Shown piece by piece: positions 23,735 through 39,009 of a stretch of 64,000 nt of DNA. How positions within the stretch are numbered: position 1 is the stretch's first letter; each line of letters starts with the position of its first letter. Below the pieces are notes generated by a model. That model was not told the DNA's origin. It searched no databases and saw nothing but the letters and a program-made list of their open reading frames with translations. The position numbers and the translations under genes were made by a program. Source of the DNA: Micrasema longulum (Eukaryota > Arthropoda > Insecta > Trichoptera > Brachycentridae); assembly GCA_022494885.1 (NCBI GenBank), contig JAGVSM010001434.1:62001-126000 (forward strand), in the 5' to 3' direction.

Positions 23735-26580
23735 TGATATATCCATTTCACTATAACGCAACGCGCAACGCAATGAAAATCGTATTTCGCTTTCGTTTCC
23801 TCTCATACTATACGAATGAATTAACGAAACGAATTAGTTACAGAATAAGGCCACTGAATAATGCCACTGTATAATCTGTAGGCTCGACCACAGACTACGT
23901 ATACCGTATATGAGTGTATATTTAAAAAAAAAGTATATCGCTCGACTGTCAACGCTGTCGCTGTCAACGTGTTTCAAATGACAAATGACATTTGATCCCG
24001 GCAATCGGAATTGTGATAACATAAAATTTACTTTATTTTTTACTATCTAGCTTCTACAAATACTAAGAAACGAGCTTTTAGAAATGGTAGAAATAGTTCA
24101 CTTGTTAGGTTGTTAGTATCCGTTCAAGAAGTACGATGGTTGAACGTTAGTTTCTCCAATTGATTTTGTTGTTGATATAACATATCCAAAATTCTTGCTA
24201 AGACCTGCTATAATATAAGGTATGCATTGTTCATTTTATTATTAACATGTTTCATTACTGAGGTACAACTTTTTTTATAGGAGTGTATTTCTGATCATGT
24301 ACTAATTATAATTATTTAATGAAATGCTTTTATTATTAATGGCTTCCAAATCTTCAAAGCAGATTATTTATAGTCGAGTTTTTTTATTTATAAATATTGA
24401 CTTGATTTATTTTTTAAAACCTACTTAATATAGGTAAGATCTAATCTCTTAATAGTTTGAGCTCATTTCTGGAGTTTTAATCAATTAATTTGCTATCTTG
24501 ATTTCAAAATATATTTATCCGTTTTAAAATGGACTTAATTTTTTGATGAATTTACTTCTCAATGTAGGTAATAAAATAATTCAATCAAAACATATGTTTG
24601 GTTTCTATTTACACCACCTAGAAAATTTTATGTATCTGAATATCTGTTAAATTACCAACTTTACATTAATCTGTTTGGAAACAAAAATTATGTTTTTTTT
24701 TGTTTTAGATTAAAATAAAATAAATTTATGTACTTAAATATTTAAATATAAATGTATTCTTTTAAATATTTCATTTGGTTTTTGAAACATGATCTTACAG
24801 AATATTAAAATTTTGATGTAAAAGTCTACTCAAAATATGTTTCTTATTTACAGACCGCATAATGAAAGAAAAAAAGTAATATTGAGAAAAAAAAATTATT
24901 TATTTATATAGTAGTGGATACGAACTCCATATTATTTTATAGTTCTAATTACTTAAATTTTTTGTAACACCCATTTCACCTTATAGAACACTACTAAAAA
25001 GACATAATCGGGGTGTGTGTATGAGAAGGTGCACAAATGTAGAGGAAGTGAAATGTATTTAAATATCTAAATTTCATAGTTTATCTCACCTAACTAAATG
25101 TTGAAGCATTTCTGATCTGTCTTTTCTTTTCAAAATTTTGTAAAATTTTATCGATAGTCCTTATATTTTAGAGCGTATTTCAATAATTTTTCAATATTAA
25201 AAAAAAAATCAACACCACAGGTTAATTTTTTTTATAATCCATTGGCAAAAAAATTAAGTTCGAAACTCATTTATCTATCATAGCTGCTCCAAATTTAACC
25301 TACTCTGTCCCTATTTAGATATTATTAATACTAAGTTTTGCGACTTAAAAAAAATAATTTTTGAAACACTAACTAAGATAAGATCAAATAAGTATTTTAA
25401 CAGGGGACAGAAAACATAAATATTTACAACTAGTTTACTAAACAGTTCATTTTTGGGAATTATTGGCAATTTTAAAATTTGGGAAAAGAACACATGGCGC
25501 AATACAACAGAGTGAGAAATACACATTTTAACAGGTTAAGTTAGCACAATTCTTGACTTTTTAACAGGGAAGTTTACAAACCTATAGATGTAATTGTAAT
25601 ATAATTATTTTATGATACATACCTAGATAATACATTTGTTTATAGAATGCAGTAATTCATTTGGATAGTTAATTTTATGTTAATTATATTATTTTAGTAG
25701 TAAATAATTCAATCAAATTTATTGATAACTTTATTGATAATTTTATCAAAATCATTAACTAAGGAGTTTTATCAAGAAATATTAACAAAAAACATCAATA
25801 TTATCATTGTTATTCACTTACTTTTTTTAACCATTTGTTTAAAGCTTTATTATTTTCAAATTCATTATTTTTCTGGAGATCTTATTTTATGTAGAAGTTT
25901 TCACTTTCAAAACTGTATAAAGTATTTATGATTAAATGTATTTATTTTTTTAAAATCTTGAATATACCAATAAAACATGTTATTCAATATGCTTGAGATC
26001 CTGGGTTCGTTTAGTGAATTATTGATGTTAAAGGTGGTTTTATACTGCAAAATTTCATTGTTCCTGACCTGAAGCGTAAGACTGATCACCCTTACCGTCC
26101 TTGTAACAAAAATAATAAAAGTAATCTGTAATTGGACTACTAATGCGGATATAACAAAACTATCTAAAATAATGTAAAATTTTCTTAGTTCTTTTCTAAA
26201 ATATATTTTCATATTTTTGTGGAAAAAATTCATTTAATTAAGCATTTTGTCTGCATTATTCGACATTATTTACATAATGCCATTATCTAGTGTACCTAGT
26301 TTTTTGATAGGGCAGTAGATAATTGACCATTTTTACTCTTATCAAGTTATTCATATTGTAAGGGGTTCAAAGGGTTATTTTGATTTACAAAGAATTATTT
26401 GCGTATAAATCAATCCATTAACTTTAATACACCTTATTTAAGAATATACTTTCATCAAGCTAACGTCACCCCAACTTAACGCAGGACTTTTAATCCCACG
26501 GAGTTAGGACTTATGTCTCAAATAATGTGTAATAAACTGTCTTTAAGTGAATAAATAAATTAAATGTTTCTAATGTAAGG
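23735..26580. other. Intergenic, mostly featureless AT-rich DNA
   Basis: No exon or complete transposon recognised. A SINE A body fragment lies at 26058-26112. The right end is the likely promoter and 5' UTR of the plus-strand spermidine synthase. Confidence 0.45.
26058..26112 (+). repeat. SINE family A body fragment
   Basis: TGACCTGAAGCGTAAGACTG followed by ATCACCCTTACCG matches the family A body; head and left part are missing. Confidence 0.6.
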
Positions 26581-26608
26581 AATATTACAGTGTGCAGATT
26601 ATTTCAAG

Positions 26609-29365
<2,757 letters not shown>

Positions 29366-29399
29366 ATACTATTATTTCCACACATTTCAATTACTAATC

Positions 29400-29970
29400 C
29401 AAACTGACCAGACTGTTTATATTTTTGTAATAATATACTTTACAAAATACATTTACGGTAGGTTTTGACACAAATGTGCCTCTACATGTTATATAATACT
29501 GAAATTGTATATTGTTATTCCATATCTAGTATATTTTTGTCACAAGATATTGTTAACAATTCATATCTTAATATTTTTAACTAGCATAAAATATGTTCAT
29601 TTCTTGTGTAAGTTATTGTCATTTAAAATATGTACCATTATATTTCTTTATTATTTATAGCTTATAGCATATGTATTTATATAGTATGTATACATACATT
29701 TGTCTTACAAATACATTATGTCAAACTCTCATTCCAAGAATTATCTTTATATGCTTGTGTGTACTTAGTTCTAGAATATGGACAAATAAAAGGCCATTTT
29801 CTTATCTGAGGAATCTCAAATTTTGATCTGTTTCTTGAATCTAATTGAAAACAAGTTGTTGATCTGGTTAACTTGTGTAGAGTTTAATTCTGTATTTTTA
29901 AGTGTTATAAAAAAACATTATTGGTGACTTGAATATGTTTTCTCTGTTTTTTCATGAAAATTAAAGCTTT
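29400..29970. other. SpdS 3' UTR and spacer
   Basis: No gene or repeat recognised. AATAAA at about 29785 is a plausible second polyadenylation signal for SpdS. Confidence 0.4.
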
Positions 29971-29974
29971 ATAT

Positions 29975-30975
29975 TTAAAAATTAGGAGAAAACATGGCAT
30001 AGAAAGTATTGTCCATCGCTAGCGATTATTTTCTCCCATCTCTCTGGCAGCATACGAGTACCATCTCGAAAGAACATTTCTTCTTTTGAGGTTATCCACG
30101 AATCGAGCCATTTTTTGGCATCTTCATAAGAATGCAAGTGCTGCTCAGACAGGCCATTCATCATTCGGAAAAATTGGTAATCGGAAGGAGCAATGTCTGG
30201 TGAATATGGCGGGTAGGGTAGGACTTCCCATTTGAGCGTTTTCAAGTATGTTTTGACTGGCCTTGTAACATGTGATTGAGCGTTGTCGTGCTGCAAATGA
30301 TTTTGTCGTATTTTTCCTCATATCGCAGCCGTTTTTCCTTCAATGCTTGGCTGAAACGCATCAATTGCAGTCGATAGCGATCTCTCATTAGCGGTTTTGT
30401 TAGATTTGAGGACCTCATAATACGCTACACCCAGCTGATACTTCCAAAACAGAGTATGAGTTTGGATCCATGGATATTCGGCTTTACCGTCGATGTTTAT
30501 GCATGGCCGGGCTTACCCCACGATTTTCTACGCTTCGTGTTACTTTTCATCACTCAGCTTCTATTCATACGGCACCTAATTTTCTTGCTTTTGAATCATT
30601 CATAATGGTTTTAAACGTTTGGCAACTGTTGTGTAACCAACTCCTAATGACTCTGCTAGTTCATTTTGCGTCTGACATGAGTCTTTATCGAGTAATGCTT
30701 CCAATTCTACGTCTTCAAACTTTTTCGGTACACCAGAGCGTTCTTTATTTTCAACATTAAAATCATTATTTTTGAAGCATTAAAACCATTTTTTTCGCAC
30801 AGAGAATGGTCGCTATAAGTTTCCACAAGAATTTTATGTGCTTCAGCTGCAGATTAAAAAAAAAATCATGTCCCCTGCAATTTCCGGGGAATTCTCCACA
30901 AATACTCTTTTTTTGGCACGAAATAGCACATGTTTAACGCTATGAAAAAATATGTTTACATTTTGACGGAATAAC
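29975..30975 (-). mobile_element. mariner transposase pseudogene, near full length
   Basis: Minus strand. The C-terminal 104 codons are open (30296-29982): MQHDNAQSHVTRPVKTYLKT, SPDIAPSDYQFFRMM, WITSKEEMFFRDG, LPERWEKIIASDGQYF. This gives the second and third catalytic Asp with the 34-residue spacing of D,D34D. Upstream 30300-30900 holds the N-terminal part in broken frames. Similar to the 27589 relic in its core, but at a separate locus. Confidence 0.82.
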
Positions 30976-30989
30976 ATATACTGTTATTT

Positions 30990-31870
30990 CAAGCCTAATG
31001 GTGAGCTTATTATTATTTATTACATTATAAAATTTTGTATGTACAAAGTACACTATACTATATTTTTTGTTGTTATTTTACATATTATATAAATACATTC
31101 CAATTGCAATTGTTATTAATATGTATTGATCTATAGGCTTAATATTGTATTTTATTTATTTGCTAAAAATATTGACAGACGTAATGAATAAATAAAACCA
31201 CCGCATGCAAAGTAATTTTTTTACAATAATTATATTTATAATTTTTATTTATGTTTGTAACTAAGAGAAATCAAAAATGCTTTTTGGAAATCATTATCAC
31301 AGAACATTATTAATATGAATTAAGTTCATAATACTCCTCAGATATACTCTGCTACCTTTAAATAGTGTATTAAAATAGAACTGTTAGGGTTAAATTTATT
31401 TCTTCAAGCAATAAATTTAAAAAATATATTTGTATGTAAAGAATCCATATATTTTTACATGTTAAAGTAACATTATATTTCTATCATAAGGACTGTCTAT
31501 GTAACCAGCAATTTTTATCTTTTATACATTATAAACATTGTAACTATGCTAAAAAACCATGTTTTAGTAATTATCATAAGATTACAAAACGATAAATTCA
31601 AGTGGTTTTAAATTCAGTTTGTATCGTATAAAATAAAAATGTCCCACGTAATAAGAACTAGATAATATAAACATTTCCACAGCTTTATTTGGATTATATT
31701 ATGCATTATACATGCATTTTTTTTTTCTTTTATACAAGTTAAATAAAGTTTTGTTATGAATTTGATTATTTTACATACATATTTATGTTAATGAAATAAA
31801 CCATTTAAACTTATTTACGCATTTGAATTCCCTTATATTTTATAATAATGAGATTTTGTAATCTGAAAGA
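30990..31870. other. Intergenic, no gene seen
   Basis: Strongly AT-rich. An AATAAA on the minus strand near 31685 could end the Atg10 transcript. Confidence 0.4.
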
Positions 31871-31887
31871 ACTGTTAATCGATGAAT

Positions 31888-33770
31888 TTAATATTGGAAT
31901 GCATAGCCAATATCCATTTTTAATTTGACTAAAGGTCCAATTGCAGAGAGAAATCTAATTATTGGATTGCCCTCGTCCTCGTTGACAGTAATATTTAATA
32001 TTTCTGCTGTCTTACATGGATGGACCGTAAAAAACGGTCTTAATAATACAGGATGATCCTGCTGGGTGAGTGCCGAGTACAAATCTGGCACAGGAACATC
32101 ACATCTGTAAATTAAATTAATATTTTTATAAAAACAGACTTTAAAAAAGTACATAGATTTTTTAGAACTATATTATAATATATGTCGTCGGTCGGTGTGC
32201 ATCACCGCCAATCTACAATTTTGACAAAAATGATGTTTTCACATTGGGGCATTTATGTATAACTCTTATCGGAGGTTCCCTGATCATACGATTTGCGTGA
32301 GATCAATAAGAGGCGAGCTTTTTGAAAAAAAACAGTACCGCAGATCGGAGTAAATAATGTGTCGGATTTGATTTTAAGAACAGTGTTTTCTGTCCCCTGA
32401 AAAAAGTTGATTTAGTAGATTAGCGGTAATGCACACCGACCGACGGTATATTATATTATTACCAATATTTATCCATCACTTACATCTAGTTCATTTTCAA
32501 GAGCAAATGTCTTTTTAGGAGAATGAATGGGTAGAGTTAGGCAGAAAGGACCGTATCACTCTGTCTTTGCATACAGATCTCGCTTACCCTACATTCATAC
32601 ATCTTTTCATGCATGCTTGCTGATTATTCCGGCTATTGAGATGTCCATCTTTAAGTATTTGTTGAATTTGGTCATGCCATGTCTTTCTCGGTCTTCCTCG
32701 ATGTCTGCGTCCAACAACATTTGTGTCGTAAATCTTTTAAGCCGTTCTTTCGCTGTCCATTCGCTCCACATGCCTAAATCAATGCAAAACTCCTTTCTCG
32801 ATTTTGTCAACAATGCTTGTCTCAGCCTTACATAATGTACGGATCTCAACATTTGCGCACCTATCGTACGTATTTTTACCACACATTCGCCTGAAAGATT
32901 GTATTTTGACAGCATTCAGCCTACTTTCATACTTCGCTCCCATACATAAGGGTTGGCAAACATTATTTTGTATGATAGACGTGAATGTATAAAAGCATAG
33001 TATACCAATTTTATAATTCTCAAGTCAATAATACCACTTAGTCTTAATGACATGTATCTTAGTTTATTACACAACTTTTCGATTTGTTCAGTCCATTTTA
33101 GTTGACAGTCTATATAAATCCCTAGATATTCAACAAATTTTTAATTTTTATACATTTTAATCAATTATAAATATTACGACTAGCTTTTTTGTATTAAAAT
33201 ATGTTATGCATAAAGTTTTTTCATTATTTAAATACAAAAGGTTATTATTCTAGCCAATGTTTTACGAATTGCATACATCTGTTTGCATTGTTGGCTGTTT
33301 CTTCCCAAGTTTTACCTTGTGCTGTAATTGCATTATCTGCGTAAGAAATTAAGCTACCTGGTAAATCAATATTACAGCTGATCTTTATAAATATAAAAAT
33401 TGTTTTTTTACCTTAATTGACAATGTTCCCAGACTTCTTCTAGTTTGAGTAAATGTCCTGTTTCATTCCAAACATTAAAGCAAAGCACTGGGACATTATA
33501 ACTTAGACTAAAATAAACGTGATATTCCCATCTTAGTATATTACTTTGTTTACTAATTATTACTATTTGTTCTTCCATATAATTATTTAATATTTCAGAT
33601 TGATCTAATGGGATATCATTTGATATTCGCTCTGTAATAGTTTTTTTCAAATATTTTAAACCCATTTCTTCCGAATTTCCCTCTAAAGTCCAAGTGTCGC
33701 CTAATTTATTTGAAGTTTTTAAAAACTTTTTGGCTAAATCTAAAAACATTTCCCATGTAAGTAAAGGCAT
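31888..33770 (-). CDS. Atg10: ATG10 E2-like conjugating enzyme, complete, two exons
   Basis: ATG10 is the E2-like enzyme that passes ATG12 from ATG7 to ATG5 in autophagosome formation. Exons on the minus strand: 33770-33412 and 32104-31888, joined through a split AG|A Arg codon; 191 aa. The N-terminal half has LGDTWTLEG, ILRWEYHVYFSLSYNVPVLC and GHLLKLEEVWEHC, the ATG3/ATG10 E2 core. The second exon has LTQQDHPVLLRPFFTVHPCK, where the Cys of HPCKT is the thioester Cys, then SAIGPLVKLKMDIGYAF at the C-terminus. Start is the first ATG of the frame (MPLLTWEMFLDLAKKFL). The 1.3-kb intron carries a MITE and a LINE fragment. The low-similarity N-terminus makes the family call rest on the HPCKT block, which is diagnostic. 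Confidence 0.93.
32184..32447. mobile_element. MITE family G, in the Atg10 intron
   Basis: About 265 bp. The left end CGTCGGTCGGTGTGCATCAC plus CGCCAATCTA and the right end, read on the minus strand, CGTCGGTCGGTGTGCATTAC plus CGCTAATCTA give terminal inverted repeats of about 30 bp with two or three differences. No coding capacity. Confidence 0.85.
32527..32885 (-). pseudogene. LINE C-terminal fragment (same family as 1839-2201)
   Basis: Blocks GGTCATGCCATGTCTTTCTC and CGTTCTTTCGCTGTCCATTC are shared with 1990-2095, and both copies end at ACCACACATTCGCC. The frame is broken. In the Atg10 intron. Confidence 0.78.
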
Positions 33771-34244
33771 TATGGTTTATACTTATGACATAATTATTCA
33801 CATTTGAATGACCACTAAATGATAAATTATACAAAGAGAAAACATCCTAAAATAAAGCTGATACTATTTGTTATTATATCTTATTTGACACAATGTATGA
33901 CAGTCCAAAGTTTGCCAGACGGCCAGATATTGAGTTTGTAAAATTTATAATGTTACCATAAAAATAAAAATAAAACAGAATGACAACATAAGAATTACAA
34001 AAATAGAGATGCGACCATAAAACATCGATTTGATTGAAATAAAAATTTAATATTTCGTAGTGCGTATTTAATTTTTGAAGCTCAGAAAATTTAGTCTACG
34101 ATCGTAATTTTAAAATTCTATTGTAACACCAGCGTAAAATACTCACCACGCCATTAGCTTAGTTGTCTAAGAAAACGAAAATGTTTTTATGATAATTCAT
34201 CCCTAAAAACAGAAAATTGGTAGATAATAAGAGGTTAACAAATT

Positions 34245-34725
34245 ACAACAGGGATGGAGAATACCTTAAAAAAGGGAATATGGAAGTCAAGGCATTTACA
34301 GGGCTTATGACCTGTCATTGGCTGGTTTGAGTGACCACTTTACACCTATGTAACATTCACCATTTGCCTATGTTTGAACATCCATATTTCTTAAATTCTT
34401 CCATTTGTTGATTTTAGTGAAGTTAAAGAGCTAAAACCTTTATTATTGTGAAGAGATTCATCTGACTAAATTATTTCACATACTAGGCAATGCCTGAAAA
34501 CAATTTTCCAATTTTTAAACTTCTTCTTGGACCAGTTGGACCAATATTTGAGTTTGTCCGAATGTTTGTAGACAAAAGACTGGATTTCACCCCCTCGGGA
34601 GTCATTAAGTGATGAAGAATACCTTAAATAAGGGAATATGGAAGTCAAGGCATTTAGAGGGCTTATGACCTGTCATTGGCTGGTTTGAGTGGCCACTTTA
34701 CACACTGTGTAACATTTACCGATAA
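34245..34725. mobile_element. MITE family D cluster (one copy plus duplicated left end)
   Basis: 34250-34330 (AAGGGAATATGGAAGTCAAG, GGCTTATGACCTGTCATTGG) is repeated almost exactly at 34615-34700. Between them lies the middle of the element (ATTTGCCTATGTTTGAACAT, TCATCTGACTAAA). Best-preserved copies of this family in the window. Confidence 0.7.
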
Positions 34726-34851
34726 TAATAGGTATATACAGTTCAAATATTGAAGATGAAGACATACATAACTTTTTTTTAAGTTGTGTATTTTGTAAGT
34801 ATTGTTTTAATAAAAGTGTAATGAATTAAATTTTAAAAAGTGTCAACCCTA

Positions 34852-35107
34852 CAGTAATAACCTAATAGAGTCGCCCATACGGAGATAAACCATTCAATGA
34901 TTATTGACCACGAAGTTGGTTACAGATTACAGCAATACAAGGGCCGTAGGTAATTTGGGTTGAGAATTAGAAGTGCTAACCGAAACTGTCCATTAAACGT
35001 TTGTTGTTAAACTAAAAACAAAACTAAAACCAAACCAAAAGTTTGGTACGCTTTTGTTCTATGAAAATAAGTGCGTCTACAGAATTATTACTCTGAGGTT
35101 ATAACAG
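34852..35107. mobile_element. MITE family C, copy 1
   Basis: About 256 bp; left end AGTAATAACCTAATAGAG, right end TATTACTCTGAGGTTATAAC, imperfect inverted repeats. Colinear with 49919-50168 (shared ATTATTGACCACGAA, AGGGCCGTAGG-like and ACGTTTGTTGTTAAACTAAA blocks). Confidence 0.75.
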
Positions 35108-35314
35108 TATAATCCATAGTCAAGACTAAAGGGGGCCTCTTATAGCTTTTATGTTATAACTTGCATATACAGGACAAAATAATATTTTTGCCATGTGAAA
35201 ATTTTAAAATGCAAAATCAAAATTGAATAATAATGATTAATAGATATTTCAACAGAGATGAAGAACCCTTTTGAGAAAGGAATATGGATGTATAGGTATA
35301 AATTATACACCCCT

Positions 35315-35600
35315 TTAGCTTCTCAATGGTGATACCAAATATTTGATGTCACCTGACTCCACTAATTTTACTCTCTTCTTCGACACTGTTGAAACACCAT
35401 TCTTATACTGCACTATTAATGTGCCTTTTAATTCAACACTAGTGTTCGAAATGTTTGTTTCATCTTGACCATACAGTTGCATGAAATTGTAACAAGCAAC
35501 AACAAAATAATGCGTAACATTCACCATGCTGCCCATCGTTGAACTTTCATAAACATTTGGAATATCTATATAGTATGTTTCAAGGCAGTTTATAATATTT
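35315..35600 (-). other. Unrecognised open frame of about 90 codons
   Basis: Minus-strand frame CLETYYIDIPNVYESSTMG ... VTHYFVVACYNFMQLYGQDE ... SKKRVKLVESGDIKYLV then stop. Composition looks more protein-like than its surroundings, but I know no family and see no clear splice acceptor. Its nominal upstream ATG lies in the plus-strand LINE fragment, so the real start, if any, is elsewhere. Confidence 0.25.
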
Positions 35601-35604
35601 AGTT

Positions 35605-35995
35605 TAAGAGTCCAACCGCCTTGAAGCATTTAAAATGTGGATCCACCGTAGAGTTTTGAGAATATCTAGGACTGATATGATAACCAACAATGAAGTATTA
35701 CCTAGAGCCAATACGAATAGAGAACTATTCACCACCGCTGAGCTCCGTAAGATATTATATTTTGGTCATGTGTTAAAAGGTAATAAATACGCCGTCCTTC
35801 AGCTTGTCATGAAGGGGAAGATTGAGGGACGTAGAGGGGTCAGAAGAAAACAGTTTTCTTGGCTTCGACACATCCGAGCGTGGACCGGAATAAGAACTGT
35901 GAAGGAGCTGGTTCGCACTGCTCAGGATGGGAAGCTTTCTCGCAAGTAGTCGTCAACGTCGGGGGGACCAGACATGACACGTGAAGAAGAATGTA
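35605..35995 (+). pseudogene. RTE-like LINE ORF C-terminus and 3' end
   Basis: Plus frame LEAFKMWIHRRVLRISRTDM, NNEVLPRANTNRELF, LRKILYFGHVLKGNKY, GRRGVRRKQFSWLRHIRAW and LVRTAQDGKLSRK then stop, followed by a GAAGAA end. This continues the same polyprotein region as LYGAETW (9075-9163). One clean 105-codon frame; 5'-truncated. Confidence 0.8.
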
Positions 35996-35999
35996 TTGT

Positions 36000-37160
36000 G
36001 TGCGAGTAGAAAGCTTTTACAAACATGATTCTACAGTGATCTGATTATTTTTTTGTCAAATATAAAACTGGAAACTTTTCAGTTTAATAAATGAGTTTAA
36101 TTATTTCAACTGTTAGTAAATGCCTGAAAATGTTATTTTCAAGGATATTTGCCACAAGGCAAATACAAATATTAAATAATATTTTATCTATAAGCCTTAT
36201 CTTACCATTCCGAAAAATAAATAAAAAACAATATTTGATTTTATTGTTCAAGGGAAATTCCAGAAATTTAAATAAACAAATGCTTGATGCGAATTTGATA
36301 CAGACTAAATACTACACTAGGAGCTTAAATCTAATGAATGTTCACCTGGATACTTTGTTTTTTTAAAAAATATTTTTAACATACCTACAAGTTATTTTTA
36401 AAACTTTTGTAAACAGCAGCTAGCGGGTTCATTGCTACATAGCAATTTCTTTCAACCAAGGTAATTCTTACAGATCTAAAGAATTTTTCACATCAACCTC
36501 AATTGCACCATCGATTCCACTGATCACTTTCTAGGTGAAGAATATTTTAACGGTCTATGGAATAGCTCATTAAGAACTACTTCCCGGGGTTAGATATGAA
36601 CTTTACGAGGGCTATGGGTTGTGTTCATATTGATTTGCTGCGATTTTTGTTCTTAGTGTATATCATATCCAGTAAGAATTTTCTTTGTCTGTTGTTATTC
36701 CATTTCAATTTAAACAATATCATCAGCAGAAATTTTAAACACTGTAAGAAATGGTGCAAATTTTTCAAGATTCTTATTTTGAAAAATGAGGTCCACTGCT
36801 ACATAAGCTTTTAATATCGATAAAAAATAGAACGTTTTAAAAATCATATCTTATTTTTGTTAGTATTATATAAATTAAAATTTTCATGGTATAATGTTTG
36901 TTCTAACATATTAGCAAAAAAATATATGATGACCTTTTTTGCCTTTTTTACAAATAATTTTTCGTTTATTGCAGTATTTATAATTTCGGCTTTCTTTTTT
37001 CTTTTCTATGCACACAAAAAAAAAACAATATTATTCTTACTTTGTTCTTTATTTTAATGAGTAAACAATTAAATTGTGTAATAAAAAAATATATATGTAC
37101 ATTTCAGCTGCTATGGTAAGAACTCGGAACACATAATATTACGAGAAATAAAGACTCCTT
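36000..37160. other. Intergenic, no gene seen
   Basis: AT-rich, with several frames of 60-90 codons of biased F/I/L/K composition and no recognisable domain. Confidence 0.4.
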
Positions 37161-37164
37161 TTAT

Positions 37165-38035
37165 ACAGCTGACAGAAAATTTTATTCAGTCCTTTAAACT
37201 AAATACATAATATATACACAAGGTTATTTCTCATTTTTGGAATAAAGATTTGTTTCTGATAATCTTAGATTTTAATACTAGTTTATACAGTCATAGCTTA
37301 ATCTAACACTAAAGGGAAGAAGTACAAATAGTATGGAAACCTTCAACAAACGTGTAAACATGGTTCAGTTATTGTTAAGGATAAATATAATATAGTATAT
37401 GAGTAAACTCGTAACATAATTATGACAGTCTAGTGTACTCTAATGACACTTTTATGATACATCAAGATTACGGCTGTATACTTTATACAATGATTAGGAT
37501 TAAAAAATATAATTTATTATGTTACAAATTGTATTTTTCTGAACAATGATTATACCTATTCTAGGGATATTTGCTTGGTCTATTTTCCAAGTCCAAAGTG
37601 AGGATTAAACGCAACATTGATTCATGAGGTTTATATGACTGAATGTTGCGTTCCTTACTTATTATGATCCAATCCAATCCGTATAATGCACATTGGTGTA
37701 AAGCTATTTGAATTTTTCTAGTTGTTTAAAGTATTTATCAAATATAGATAGATAAGAGGAATGAATCAATAACGAGGTTGAAATGTTTAATGAGAGAGAA
37801 CAAACAGGAAACCCCAAAGAATAATTATTGTATTGGCTAAAAAAAAGGGAATACATTTTGATCTCAACAATAATATTTCTTTCTAGTAATGTAAACTATT
37901 TTTAAAGGAATAAAAGAGGAGCAAGTGTAGTTTCTCGGACAGCACACTTAAACATTCCATTATCGTAGCTCTCACAACCCATGCACATTTTGTGGCAGGA
38001 GATATAAAAGGTTTGGGTGCTTGCTGATTTCATCT
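37165..38035 (-). other. Probable cactus 3' UTR
   Basis: Directly follows the cactus stop on the minus strand. A minus-strand AATAAA lies at about 37180. No repeat was recognised in it. The 3' end is inferred only from that signal. Confidence 0.4.
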
Positions 38036-39003
38036 TCAAGCCACGTTAATTTCTCCACCCCGAAGACTACTGTTGAAAAAACTTGAATTGCCATATTGCA
38101 TCTGAAAAATAATAAATTGATCAGTATTTTTATATTTCATATAATTTACATTTCATGGTTTTTCTATATTTCTTAAATTTTGCCATATTCAATTCTGTAA
38201 ATTATTCGGGTGAAAATTACCTGATTGTCAAAGTCGCTGTCATCTTCGCTGTCAGTTTCAATGTAGTAGTCATCGTCATCTTCATCATCCTGTGGACTAG
38301 CAGTATAACCGGCCGCCAGGAGCTGTTCCCGGCCGAGCTGGAAGGCCGTATGGCCGGCGTACGTCCTCGCTCCCATCACTACCAGAGGACACTCCTTCAC
38401 GAGATACTTAAGTAGACTGAAGTCTTGACGCTCTATGGCCAAGTGGAGAGCTGTGCATCCACTCTTGTTTTCCTGTAAAATAACCATTCTGTTAAGGAAT
38501 ATTGAATGTCATCCGAAAGCCAGAAAATACAAGAAGAGAAACATTATTTTATCAATAGTCTCTTTGGATTAGAATATTTATTTTTTAAATAATTTTAAAA
38601 ATACATTAAAAGTTGTAAAGTAAAAATACATATTAACAATTAAAACGAAATGTGAAACCGGAAACTGCTTCATAAGTACATAAAATTATGCATGCTTGAA
38701 ATTGATTTAATAACTTAGATTGGTTAATTCAACCCATATAAAATATGGTTTAATTTTTGTAACATGAAGGTAAGATGATCAGTCCTACGCTTTAGGTACC
38801 AGTCCAGGGACTATGAAATATTCTACGGGTTTCGTCGTGACCGACACCGTCAGACTGGTAAGGTATAAACTATTATAAAATACAAGAAATACCATAAATA
38901 TGATTTGTACTCACTGTAGCATTAATGTTGGCTCCATACCAAACAAGCTGTTTTATAATATCAATGTGACCTCCCAATGCCGCCAGGTGGACACAGGTTT
39001 CAC
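38036..39003 (-). CDS. cact: Cactus / I-kappa-B ankyrin protein, last three exons (partial)
   Basis: Cactus binds Dorsal/Dif and keeps them in the cytoplasm until Toll signalling destroys it. Minus-strand exons: 39003-38915 (GETCVHLAALGGHIDIIKQL, ankyrin), 38472-38221 (ENKSGCTALHLAIERQDFSL, then YAGHTAFQLG, an acidic tail DDEDDDDYYIETDSEDDSDF) and 38101-38036 (MQYGNSSFFNSSLRGGEINV A stop). Phases fit: 39003 starts after one base of a Gly codon, the others are phase 0. The order ankyrin, ankyrin, half-ankyrin, acidic PEST-like tail is the I-kappa-B C-terminus. The signal-response N-terminus and first ankyrin repeats must be encoded upstream (above 39003), possibly beyond the right edge. Another I-kappa-B family member cannot be fully excluded. 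Confidence 0.88.
38757..38840 (-). repeat. SINE family A body fragment
   Basis: Plus-strand text AACATGAAGGTAAGATGATC, CAGTCCAGGGACTATGAAAT matches the family A body. Lies in the intron between two cactus exons. Confidence 0.7.
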
Positions 39004-39009
39004 CTGAAA

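Noticed and set aside
30876..30900. kappa-B-like GGGGAATTCTCC
   Set aside because: Does not fit GGGRNYYYCC or GGGRNWYYCC in any 10-base register and lies in a mariner relic.
38155..38415. Plus-strand 86-codon frame
   Set aside because: Antisense to the cactus exon with ankyrin and acidic-tail coding on the minus strand.
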